Source of the DNA: an uncultured Tolumonas sp.
GTDB lineage: Bacteria; Pseudomonadota; Gammaproteobacteria; Enterobacterales; Aeromonadaceae
Reading direction: 5' to 3'
DNA: 64,000 nucleotides
Assembly (NCBI RefSeq): GCF_963556105.2
Contig: NZ_OY829944.1
Span: 1,399,501 to 1,463,500, forward strand
In this document: in pieces, positions 17,921 through 26,343 of the stretch
Layout: each line of letters begins with the position of its first letter
Numbering within the stretch: position 1 is the stretch's first letter
Notes under the pieces: model-generated
Databases searched by the model: none
The model's input: the letters and a program-made list of their open reading frames with translations, nothing else
Told to the model about the DNA's origin: nothing
Made by a program: the position numbers and the translations under genes

Positions 17921-18370
17921 ATGGTGAACATGATACATCAACCCCTTAAGATTATCGGGAACATAGGTGGCGAATATCGCGAAATTGATTCTGATAGAAT
18001 CTATCGTGCGGTTATGATGGCTGCTGAGAACCTGCATTCTTTTCGCTGGGAAGATTCATATCAACGCTATGCATTCGCTGAGCTATTGTTCGAGCAGCGC
18101 ATACCTGTATCAGGTTACTACCTTGCTTATCTGCAACATTTTAATCAACGAGAAGCATTTTCTGAGTCATCAGAAATAGTAAGGTATGCAAAAGCACGCA
18201 GTCTGTATCAGATAGAAACGACATGGCAGACAAACAGTAGAATGAGTCCACGCACAAAGGACGTCACTGTTTATTCATTCATTATTACACTAGTCGAACA
18301 GCTCCGAAATTTGTGCAAGTTGGGTTGTTCGCCACCGCGTAATCACAATCAGAACTATCAGTTTTTTTGA
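17921..18370 (+). CDS. Hypothetical protein, 149 residues
   Basis: The product starts MVNMIHQPLKIIGNIGGEYREI (a second ATG at 17930 is possible) and is rich in Tyr, Arg and Glu through the middle, with no membrane segment or signal. I recognise no family. It is convergent with the next gene, and the two stops are adjacent (18368-18370 and 18371-18373). It lies in the cluster of unknown genes downstream of the defence RT. Confidence 0.5.
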   Translation: MVNMIHQPLKIIGNIGGEYREIDSDRIYRAVMMAAENLHSFRWEDSYQRYAFAELLFEQRIPVSGYYLAYLQHFNQREAFSESSEIVRYAKARSLYQIETTWQTNSRMSPRTKDVTVYSFIITLVEQLRNLCKLGCSPPRNHNQNYQFF

Positions 18371-18847
18371 TTAAAATGAAATAAGCTGATTTACAGCCCT
18401 AAGTTTACCGTTGAGCTGGTATAGTTTTTCGGATGCTGTTTTGTGTAGCTTGGTTATTTTATGCTTTTCTTGTGGAAGTTGTTCCAATAATTCTCGATAT
18501 GCTTGCAACTCGTAGCGAGTTAATAAGAGCTCTTCTTCTAATGAACGTTGCTCAGACGTTAAGTTATAAATCTTATTGTATTCGTTTGAAGATAATCTGA
18601 CATTTTCTAACAATTCATCTGTAAACACATAATTTCGGTATTTATTGAATCCATTTGGTGTTGCAAATCCCTGTTTTTTCAGAAAGTGAATATTACGATC
18701 AATTAGCCCTGAAGCTTGTTTTTGAGTCAGATTATTATGGGTCATGGCTAATAAAATAAGCTCTTTCCTGCTGATAGTCGTGCTTTTGACTTTTGCTAAA
18801 ACTCGGCAGAAATTAGCGCTAATTCCGTATAAATCTTTCTGAGGCAT
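18371..18847 (-). CDS. Hypothetical protein with N-terminal HTH-like and C-terminal coiled-coil regions
   Basis: 158 residues. The first about 75 (…TISRKELILLAMTHNNLTQKQASGLIDRNIHFLKKQGFATPNG…) look like a winged-helix layout: helix, turn, recognition-like helix, then a YRNYVF strand. Residues about 90-158 are Leu/Glu/Lys-rich and probably a coiled coil. I suggest a small DNA-binding regulator, at low confidence. The divergent XRE gene begins 99 bases from its start, and the shared intergenic region would be the natural target of either. Confidence 0.5.
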   Translation of the reverse strand: MPQKDLYGISANFCRVLAKVKSTTISRKELILLAMTHNNLTQKQASGLIDRNIHFLKKQGFATPNGFNKYRNYVFTDELLENVRLSSNEYNKIYNLTSEQRSLEEELLLTRYELQAYRELLEQLPQEKHKITKLHKTASEKLYQLNGKLRAVNQLISF

Positions 18848-18946
18848 AGAAAATCCAGGGTTATTAAACTTAGGATTGCTAAGTATACATAAGTCAGCGA
18901 AACTTAGACAATCTAAGCATGTGAGAATTTATATGATGAAGAAACG

Positions 18947-19270
18947 TTGCAGAAAAATCCTCTCCCTGAACGGCTCAGAGATGCTAGAAAAAAAGTCGGA
19001 TTGTCTCAGAAGGAACTGGGTGTGAGAGCCGGTATGGACGAAGGATCTGCCAGTGGCCGTATGAATCATTATGAACAAGGTCGGCATGTGCCCGATATTG
19101 AGACTTTACGAAAAATAGCGAAGGTGCTGAATGTACCTCTCAGTTATTTCTTTTGTGAAGATGAAATGAGTGCTGAGTTAGTCTGTCTGTTTGAAAAATT
19201 AAATGAAAAAGAAAAAGTACAATTGATCACAATCCTGCGAGATGACACCCCCAAGAGTTTTAAAGAGTAA
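18947..19270 (+). CDS. XRE-family transcriptional regulator
   Basis: 107 residues with a clear Cro/C1-type helix-turn-helix (LRDARKKVGLSQKELGVRAGMDEGSASGRMNHYEQGRHVPDIETLRKIAKVLNVPLSYFF), followed by a short helical tail. The frame opens at a TTG (18947); no ATG is available upstream in this frame. Such single-domain regulators are common in mobile elements and may control excision or cargo genes. It is divergent from the 158-residue gene. Confidence 0.75.
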   Translation: MQKNPLPERLRDARKKVGLSQKELGVRAGMDEGSASGRMNHYEQGRHVPDIETLRKIAKVLNVPLSYFFCEDEMSAELVCLFEKLNEKEKVQLITILRDDTPKSFKE

Positions 19271-19411
19271 AAGTTACATGAGTGAAAAAACAAAAACCAA
19301 ACCATACTCAAATGGGGCATTAAATATGGTTTTCATATTAGTTTTCGATGATGTGTAATTTCGATACAAATTTTCGAATGGGAGTTGGTAATCCAAATCC
19401 GTTATTTGTAT

Positions 19412-20604
19412 TAGTCGCGACTTGATCTGACACTTCTGTTTGAAAAGAAGAGAGTTACCGGTTTTGATATGGGTGTCGAATCCTTAATCAAAACAACCTA
19501 GAGGTAACTCTCATGATCCATAGTAACAATCCCGTTATTAAACACAAAGCAGGTCTTCTCAATTTGGCAGAAGAGCTGAATAACGTTTCCCGTGCCTGTA
19601 AAGTCATGGGCGTATCCAGAGACACCTTCTATCGCTATAAAGAACTGGTCGAAGAAGGTGGTATCGATGCTTTGCTTGATAAATCTCGACGCGCTCCCAA
19701 CTTAAAAAATCGCACTGACGATACGACAGAACAAGCTGTCATCAATTATGCCATTGAGTATCCGGCACATGGACAACAGCGAACCAGTAATGAACTTCGT
19801 AAACAGGGCATCTTCATCTCGGGAAGTGGTGTGCGTTCAGTCTGGCTACGTCATGATTTAGAGAACTTTAAAAAACGACTTAAGGCGCTGGAACACAAGG
19901 TGGCTCAAGACGGTATATTGCTGTCTGACGCTCAAATTGCAGCGCTGGAACGCAAGCAGCAGGATGATGAAGTCTGTGGCGAAATTGAAACGATGCATCC
20001 AGGTTATCTGGGCTCACAGGACACGTTTTATGTTGGCAATCTAAAAGGTGTCGGAAGAATTTATCAACAAACGTTCGTCGATACCTATTCCAAAGTTGCT
20101 TATTGCAAACTGTATACAACAAAAACGCCCATTACAGCCGCCGACTTGCTGAATGATCGCGTATTACCGTTTTTTGCAGCTCAGAATATTCCGATGCTGC
20201 GAATATTGACCGACCGAGGCACGGAATATTGCGGGAAAGTTGAGCAGCACGATTACCAGTTATATCTGGCCATTAACGATATCGATCATACAAAAACAAA
20301 AGCAATGTCCCCGCAGACGAACGGCATTTGCGAACGATTCCATAAGACAATCCTTCAGGAGTTTTACCAAGTCACATTCAGGAAAAAGCTGTACAGCGAT
20401 TTAGATAGTCTTCAGTCAGATCTGGACATCTGGTTGAGCTATTACAATAATCAGCGAACCCATCAAGGAAAAATGTGCTGTGGCCGAACACCAATGGAAA
20501 CGTTTATTGATGGTAAAAAAGTCTGGGAAGAAAAGAATTTGAACCAGATTTAATCTGACAGACACCCATTAAAAATCGGTAACTGTCAGATCTTGTCTGA
20601 ACTA
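19412..20604 (+). mobile_element. IS481-family insertion sequence
   Basis: About 1.19 kb with one transposase gene. The imperfect ends begin TAGT and share gatctgaca; inside them both ends share gttaccg and atgggtgtc blocks in inverted orientation. An 11-base direct repeat gttatttgtat lies at 19401-19411 and 20611-20621 and is probably the target duplication, with a few uncertain bases at the right end. Confidence 0.7.
19513..20553 (+). CDS. IS481-family transposase
   Basis: 346 residues. An N-terminal HTH (LAEELNNVSRACKVMGVSRDTFYRYKEL) is followed by an rve integrase core with the DDE layout: an Asp in FVDTYSKVAYCKLY, a second in ILTDRGTEYCG and a Glu in NGICERFHKTIL. It ends with the IS481-typical YNNQRTHQG…GRTPMETF. 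The gene is full length and looks active. It sits in a non-coding part of the island between the XRE gene and the bcp copy, without breaking a recognisable gene. Confidence 0.9.
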   Translation: MIHSNNPVIKHKAGLLNLAEELNNVSRACKVMGVSRDTFYRYKELVEEGGIDALLDKSRRAPNLKNRTDDTTEQAVINYAIEYPAHGQQRTSNELRKQGIFISGSGVRSVWLRHDLENFKKRLKALEHKVAQDGILLSDAQIAALERKQQDDEVCGEIETMHPGYLGSQDTFYVGNLKGVGRIYQQTFVDTYSKVAYCKLYTTKTPITAADLLNDRVLPFFAAQNIPMLRILTDRGTEYCGKVEQHDYQLYLAINDIDHTKTKAMSPQTNGICERFHKTILQEFYQVTFRKKLYSDLDSLQSDLDIWLSYYNNQRTHQGKMCCGRTPMETFIDGKKVWEEKNLNQI

Positions 20605-20735
20605 GTACACGTTATTTGTATGCCACGTTTAGCAGTATACGCCTTTGTGATGCGCCATCATCCTTTTAAATCTGATGCTCGAATGTAGCCAATCATGGCC
20701 TGTTCCAAAGTTAAGAGTTAATTGCTCATGGAAGC

Positions 20736-21200
20736 TTATTTGCTATTTAGGTAGTCTAATACGACTTCATGGTGATCTTTGGTCTTGAACTTGTTAAATA
20801 CATGCTCAAGGTTACCAGACTCATCAATCAGGAAGCTTGTTCTTACTACGCCCATGCTTTCACGGCCCATGAACGTCTTGAGTTGCCAAACATCGTACCT
20901 TTCACAAACTGTGTGCTCTTCATCGGCGAGCAAAGTGAAGTTAAGCTCTTGCTTGTTGATAAAGTTAGTTAATTTTTGCGGTGTGTCTGGGCTAACACCA
21001 AGAACAACAACATTATGGGCATCTAACTCAGCTTTAGTGTCTCGCAACCCTTTAGCCTGAACTGTGCAGCCAGGTGTTGAAGCGCGTGGGTAGAAATAGA
21101 GCAGTACCTTTTTCCCCTGAAGCTCAGATAGTGTCACAGGGTTATTGTCTTGGTCATTTAAGGTAAAATCTGGTGCGATTTGTCCGACTTCGATTGCCAT
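20736..21200 (-). CDS. bcp: Intact island-borne Bcp (peroxiredoxin Q-type thiol peroxidase)
   Basis: 154 residues, the normal length. The peroxidatic cysteine is C45 in STPGCTVQ, and the fold-typical PDFTLNDQ and FLIDESGNLEHVF are present. Bcp reduces hydrogen and organic peroxides with thiol donors. It differs clearly from the split chromosomal copy: position 50, where E. coli-type Bcp and the split copy have a second cysteine, is lysine, while another cysteine occurs at 99. It lies 81 bases past the small recombination gene, at the end of that gene block, and would restore the function lost when the island breaks bcp. The conserved FMG target stretch is present here too. Confidence 0.92.
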   Translation of the reverse strand: MAIEVGQIAPDFTLNDQDNNPVTLSELQGKKVLLYFYPRASTPGCTVQAKGLRDTKAELDAHNVVVLGVSPDTPQKLTNFINKQELNFTLLADEEHTVCERYDVWQLKTFMGRESMGVVRTSFLIDESGNLEHVFNKFKTKDHHEVVLDYLNSK

Positions 21201-21281
21201 TGGTTTTGTCCTTGCTTTCTCAATTAGTGGTATGTGGCATAGCGTTATACGCTACGCCCTTTGAAGTTACAGTGCTAAACG

Positions 21282-21785
21282 CTACTTTGGTTTTCTAAAT
21301 TGGGGAGCAATAATATTATCTGGGCGAGACGATACGATTTTATCCATTGCCTTTTCTCGCTGACTTTCATGCAACATATCCATAAGTTCTTGAACTAACT
21401 TAATATGAGTAGCTGCTTGAACAGCTAACGCTTCCTTATGGTTTTGAGCTTCGTCGTAATATTCCTTTTTCTTTTTATTCGCTTGCGCTCTTTCACCTTT
21501 CAGTGACTTTATTTCTTTTTGAAGAATGTCAATGGGGGAGTCAGTTGTTTCATCTTGAGCAACTTGTACTTCTAATGACTTATTTTTTATCATTAAAACA
21601 ACGTCATCATGCCTTCTGAGTGCACCAGCGGAAAGCCCCGCTTCTTTTTCAACATTACTATTGTTGATTTTGAGCTTGCCCTGTCGAGCTTTATTACGCA
21701 GCTCTTTCGATGCCAACTTCGTTACATCACCATCCAAAAGTCTTTCTAGTGCTTTGATTAGCTTATTTTTGGTTATCTGTGACAT
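21282..21785 (-). CDS. Small recombinase-associated coiled-coil protein (TnpC-like position)
   Basis: 167 residues, Lys/Glu-rich, with a probable HTH-like N-terminal part (VTKLASKELRNKARQGKLKINNSNVEKEAGLSAGALRRH) and a long coiled coil (about 85-150). It overlaps the stop/start of the 735-residue recombinase (ATGA-type junction at 21785), so it is translated with it. In Tn554 a small third protein, TnpC, helps set orientation and efficiency of integration; this gene holds the matching place, but I cannot show homology by eye. Confidence 0.6.
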   Translation of the reverse strand: MSQITKNKLIKALERLLDGDVTKLASKELRNKARQGKLKINNSNVEKEAGLSAGALRRHDDVVLMIKNKSLEVQVAQDETTDSPIDILQKEIKSLKGERAQANKKKKEYYDEAQNHKEALAVQAATHIKLVQELMDMLHESQREKAMDKIVSSRPDNIIAPQFRKPK

Positions 21786-23992
21786 TATGATGTAACTCCG
21801 TATGGGATAAGTAGGTTCTTAACCTCATCAGGAAAAATGACGGGCTCATACTCGATACCTAAATCGTCCATAATACGTTCAGCAGCTTTAACTTTTATGT
21901 AAGATTCAGAGGCGGTTTGAGGAGTTAGCTCATCATTTTCAATATCATAAAGCATGTGTATTTCTGCTTCCTTACGCTTAGCCTCGGCAAATACGGCATC
22001 AACGATGTAATCATTCTTGCAGTCTACACATTCGATTAGGTTAACTAGCGTTCTTAAACCGCAGGTAGTCGAAGTGCAATATACCCCTGGCGCAACAGCA
22101 TGAATGTGGCGGTTTTGAGTTCGAATTTGCTTTTCCCAGTAGCTTAGAGACAGCATATCGTTATCGACTTTATCCTTGAATAAATTACGGTCTGTTTTCA
22201 TCATATTCTTAGCAAACTCTTTGCCTTTGCCTCCGGCAACTCGCTCTTTGTTTGCCAGCTTTTGATAGATGCTCAAATAAATACGGGCTTTCTGGTTGAT
22301 CCTTTCATCATCAATTTCGTTCGCGAGATTCTTTTTCATTTGTCTAATCTTTTGGAATTTACTGGCGTTCTTAGCATAATGCCGAGTCATTGCCATAGAC
22401 ACATGACTAAATTGCTGTTTAAGTTGCGGAAAGTTACAAAGCTCGTATCCAATTAAGTAGTAGGCAAAAGAGCGGCGAAGTTGATGTCCTGAAAACTCAT
22501 AATCATCACCCACTTCAAACGATAAATTTGGGTCAGACGTTTTTAGGTCAATAATGTCTTCATTGGTTAGCGCAAGTTCTTCGCCCATAGCATTTTCAAA
22601 CCAAGCTTTAGAATGTTTCCCTAGTTGAGACTTGGTTATTTCACTACAGTCCGCTGTTATTTTATGGAAAAAGTATTGTGAATCTGGATGTAGCTTTCTT
22701 AGTGGTGCATGTAGCGCTTGAAGAACCTCATACGCTTTCATGCCGATTTCGGTAGTGACAAATTCATCTTGCTTTGATTGAGAGCCTTTAGCTGTCTTTG
22801 ACAAGTTGGCATGAATAACGTGTATCTTCTGTCTTTCTATTATCTCAGTTGTGCAACCCTGAACTGTGTTTAGGTCATGTATCTCATCGGCTCTCATTCC
22901 TGTTCGAGCCATTAAACCCCATAGGCAGCCACCATTAAACTTTTTAAAAAGCAATTGGGCATCTCTGAGATTGGTGATTATCCATTGTCCAATGGTTAGC
23001 TTACGTTCGGTGTGGAACTTATCAATATAACTGCCATGTATCTCTGGTTTATGAAGGCGTATGAGAGCAAGTGTCTCTTCTTCATTTGGAGAATGAAGTG
23101 CTGCAAAGGCTTTTTGAAAAGCAAGTGTGTGCTGTTTATTTCCGTTCGATTTTCCTAAATACCATTGAATGTTACCATTTTTAAATTTGGTTTCATCATT
23201 GACAAGATACTTGGCATAACCTGCATACACCTTATCAAAGTATGTGGCGATGTATTCTGCTAATGACTCTAGCTCATCACGAAGCGCATAAGCTTGACTA
23301 ATCAGGGCTTCTGATCTTTGAAGACCATGATAGTAAAGTCTCTGTGGAATGACGGTAAACTGCTGTGCCTCTTTGAGAGCTAAACCAAAATCAGAGGCGT
23401 TAAGCTTTTTATTTAGGTTAACTTCAAACGGTAAGCCTCTCGCTTCTGTGTAAAGGCGATTTAACCCGTTGTAAATTGACGGTCTTTCAAAGTCGATGTC
23501 GGTCAAGCTTGTTAAAGCCCACCTTTCTAATCGGTCAAAGTCTAAAGCAGATAAAGTGTTATATCCATCATTTAACAGTGGGATAATGACTTTTTTTAGG
23601 TCACTTAATGCATCTCGAAGAGTCGCAAATGAATGGTCATGAGGTGATAGCCACATCATTTTGAGTAGTAGGGTTTTAAGCTGATTTTTTAGATTACGCT
23701 CAATGACTTTACCACCGAGCGTAAAATCAATGGTTGAGGTTCTCTTTGATCTTGGTTCAAAATAAGGCTGTAGGTTTCTCCAAGCTTCATCATCGCCAAT
23801 TTTACCTAATGATCCACCCATAACAGTAAAGCCTATCTCAAGACTTTCAAGTTCATCCCAATCGCCAAGCGCAATTGCTGGTTTCAATACATCCATTAAG
23901 TAATTTGCATGAGAGCCAACATTTTCTTGTGCTTTAAGAAGCTTATTTTGATGCTCTAGGTCAGTGAGTTTTATCATTTTAGCTTCCGTCAC
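21785..23992 (-). CDS. Tyrosine recombinase/integrase, third of the trio (735 residues)
   Basis: A large site-specific recombinase with the catalytic pattern in its second half: Arg in GLMARTGMRADEI (near 375), H-x-x-R in GHQLRRSFAYY (near 520), His in FSHVSMAM and the nucleophile Tyr in TRHYAKN (near 558). The N-terminal half is a long unrecognised region, perhaps for arm-site DNA. The C-terminus has a Cys cluster (VYCTSTTCG…CVDCKND) that may bind zinc. It overlaps its neighbours by one base on each side in a four-gene unit. Together with the other two it should integrate and excise the island. Confidence 0.85.
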   Translation of the reverse strand: MTEAKMIKLTDLEHQNKLLKAQENVGSHANYLMDVLKPAIALGDWDELESLEIGFTVMGGSLGKIGDDEAWRNLQPYFEPRSKRTSTIDFTLGGKVIERNLKNQLKTLLLKMMWLSPHDHSFATLRDALSDLKKVIIPLLNDGYNTLSALDFDRLERWALTSLTDIDFERPSIYNGLNRLYTEARGLPFEVNLNKKLNASDFGLALKEAQQFTVIPQRLYYHGLQRSEALISQAYALRDELESLAEYIATYFDKVYAGYAKYLVNDETKFKNGNIQWYLGKSNGNKQHTLAFQKAFAALHSPNEEETLALIRLHKPEIHGSYIDKFHTERKLTIGQWIITNLRDAQLLFKKFNGGCLWGLMARTGMRADEIHDLNTVQGCTTEIIERQKIHVIHANLSKTAKGSQSKQDEFVTTEIGMKAYEVLQALHAPLRKLHPDSQYFFHKITADCSEITKSQLGKHSKAWFENAMGEELALTNEDIIDLKTSDPNLSFEVGDDYEFSGHQLRRSFAYYLIGYELCNFPQLKQQFSHVSMAMTRHYAKNASKFQKIRQMKKNLANEIDDERINQKARIYLSIYQKLANKERVAGGKGKEFAKNMMKTDRNLFKDKVDNDMLSLSYWEKQIRTQNRHIHAVAPGVYCTSTTCGLRTLVNLIECVDCKNDYIVDAVFAEAKRKEAEIHMLYDIENDELTPQTASESYIKVKAAERIMDDLGIEYEPVIFPDEVKNLLIPYGVTS

Positions 23993-26343
23993 TACAAGGA
24001 TAAAAGCGCGTGGCCGAGAGAGACTCTTGGATGACGGCCTTGGGTGTTGAATCGTTCCATTGCCCCATCAAATACATCGTCACTTGCCCCGTCTAGCGTA
24101 TATTCATAATGTTCAATTTTTTCATGAATATCACCTTTCGTATCAGGGTACACATCAAGGCTTTCTTTAAGAACATCAATGTATGAAATGAGCTTATAAA
24201 CAGCCTCAACGTCATCTACCGCCTTGGCTGATTGGCACTTGTAACACATATCAAATTCAGCACAAGGTAAGCTTATACCTACCGCATAGTTTGTTTCTCG
24301 CTGCGTGTTTTTGCCATCACTTATGGCTTGTTGCCCATTACAAACCAATCCATTGGGGTTGGTTTTGGCGCCTTCTGCGCGCATTCGCTTCCCCTCATCG
24401 TGTGACAATATCGGAATACCACGCCTTTTCACCACAACATCTTTTGCTTGCTCTAAGCTCGTTTCATTATCGAGGTTTTGAATGACCTCTAGACCCTGAG
24501 ATAGGATGACCTTATTTAGTAATGGGTGCCCGTTAAGGTAACTTCTTCCTAACGTTCCCTTCGCGTTTTGAAGTAAGCTTTGAGCGCTTTGAATGCCGCC
24601 ATTGGCATAGGCTTGATTGCTAGTCAATTCTCGCCAGCGACTCGATTGAAGAGAAATGTAATAATGATTTGTCTCAACAGACCAAGTATTCATTAATTTT
24701 GAAGAGATAGGGCTGGCACCATCCCAATCATTAGGGGCGGCTTTGTAAGTTCTCGTTAAAAGCAGACGTTCATATTTCTTTGGTTGTTTGTCTGCTTTCT
24801 CATTAGCATATTGCTCAATATCTTTGATTAAAGCTAAATCAGAAGCAGGTACTTTAAAGAAGCCATTCATGTCATTTCTATAGTTGAAGGAAACGGTAAT
24901 ATTGCCATCGCTATCTTTTTCAGAGTACGAGAGAGGAAGTAAAATACCTTTGAGGGGTAAGTCTGTGTAGCAAGACAATATACAGTAGGCGCTATTGGTC
25001 GCCCCTTGCCCCGCCTTGGTTTTAGTTATTTTCCGTGTTTCTTTATGAACAACAATACGACCCAGTTGATTAACTTCTGTCTTTAGCGTGATTGTCTGTT
25101 GGTCTCGGTAGGCGTAAAACAGTTCTTTGAACCAAGGCAGGTTGCCAGCCCGATATGGAGATAACAGGTGCAGTTGGTTTACGAGCGTTTTATTTATCGT
25201 TGTTAAATTAAAGGTATGATTCACATCGGTGTTGTTATTGAGTGTGAAAATTAACTCAGAGCCATCTTCACTATTGCCATACAGTTTAGAGAGTTGTTCG
25301 AGTAACAGAATAAAATTCACACCATGGCGCTTATTAACATCAAATTGCTCACCCACCAACAGCGCATCGACCATTTTGTTCGCTCTAGGCTTATAGCTTG
25401 AGACTTTCACAACTTGCAGGCTCTTATCTCTATCTTCTGTGTGCACCTTAATTGGGTGAGCAATATCTCGAATGTTGCTGTCGTTCAGCGAAGTGAAATA
25501 GCACATCAAATGATATGCAGCACCCATTGTAAGATTAAAAGCTGCACCGTTATTCACGTTTGTACCATTTTTACTTGTTTTGCTCGATTTAGAATTCAAC
25601 GATGTTGGGATTGAAACTACTTCCTCATGTTCACCAAGAGCAATAACAATAGGAAGAGTTTCTGGCAGAGGTATGTTGTTTACTCTGACTGCAATAAGCT
25701 GTGGTGCGAGAGCGAAGAATAAATCACTTAGACGAGTCACAAGGAGTTCTTCTTCTTCCTCTGAATACCCCTTATACGGTGTCTTTTCTCCTGAAAACCC
25801 TCGGTGAAGCAAAGCCCAATCAGAAACGGGCTGGCCGCACCAGTCGAGCGCACCACGAAGATGTGAAAGTAGAACCGAAGCTGTCGATTCTTTAATACCT
25901 AGCTCATCACCATGATTGTATTCCCATAGGCGTTTTGATGGACTAAACATCTTGATACGATGTCTTAATTCTCCATCGTTTCCAGCAAACTTCAAATACC
26001 CATTTTCGGTAAATGGATCAACATTTACCGCATCACAAAAGATAAGATAGGAGCGTAAGATCTCGTAGATTCCTGCAATTGTACGTGCTGAGTTGCCATT
26101 GCCGACATATTGGTTGGCTTTCTCGCAAAACAGCCGAATAAATACTGCTCGGCTGTCTATTTTCTCGCTTTCCTTATTACACCCTAAATGTAATAAGTGA
26201 GAAACATCGAACTGCCTTAGTTTATTTGAATTATAATCTTTATAAGGAATCGTCAGATTCAAAGACACAACATTTTGACTATTGCGTACACGTTTAACGG
26301 AATTGGTTTGTTGAGCAATTTTACTTTTCGCCATTACGCCCAA
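23992..26343 (-). CDS. Recombinase-like protein, second of the trio (783 residues), degenerate active site
   Basis: The protein sits between two clear tyrosine recombinases and overlaps both (by 10 bases upstream and 1 base downstream). In its C-terminal part SSRWRELTSNQAYANGG…LLQNAKGTLGRSYLN resembles the HxLR…GH…Y region, but the first histidine is missing and the GH is not visible, so only Arg and Tyr remain. A C-terminal CYKCQSAKAVDDVEAVY could hold zinc. It is probably a catalytically weak or structural partner in the integration complex. Assignment rests mostly on its place in the trio. Confidence 0.65.
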   Translation of the reverse strand: MGVMAKSKIAQQTNSVKRVRNSQNVVSLNLTIPYKDYNSNKLRQFDVSHLLHLGCNKESEKIDSRAVFIRLFCEKANQYVGNGNSARTIAGIYEILRSYLIFCDAVNVDPFTENGYLKFAGNDGELRHRIKMFSPSKRLWEYNHGDELGIKESTASVLLSHLRGALDWCGQPVSDWALLHRGFSGEKTPYKGYSEEEEELLVTRLSDLFFALAPQLIAVRVNNIPLPETLPIVIALGEHEEVVSIPTSLNSKSSKTSKNGTNVNNGAAFNLTMGAAYHLMCYFTSLNDSNIRDIAHPIKVHTEDRDKSLQVVKVSSYKPRANKMVDALLVGEQFDVNKRHGVNFILLLEQLSKLYGNSEDGSELIFTLNNNTDVNHTFNLTTINKTLVNQLHLLSPYRAGNLPWFKELFYAYRDQQTITLKTEVNQLGRIVVHKETRKITKTKAGQGATNSAYCILSCYTDLPLKGILLPLSYSEKDSDGNITVSFNYRNDMNGFFKVPASDLALIKDIEQYANEKADKQPKKYERLLLTRTYKAAPNDWDGASPISSKLMNTWSVETNHYYISLQSSRWRELTSNQAYANGGIQSAQSLLQNAKGTLGRSYLNGHPLLNKVILSQGLEVIQNLDNETSLEQAKDVVVKRRGIPILSHDEGKRMRAEGAKTNPNGLVCNGQQAISDGKNTQRETNYAVGISLPCAEFDMCYKCQSAKAVDDVEAVYKLISYIDVLKESLDVYPDTKGDIHEKIEHYEYTLDGASDDVFDGAMERFNTQGRHPRVSLGHALLSL

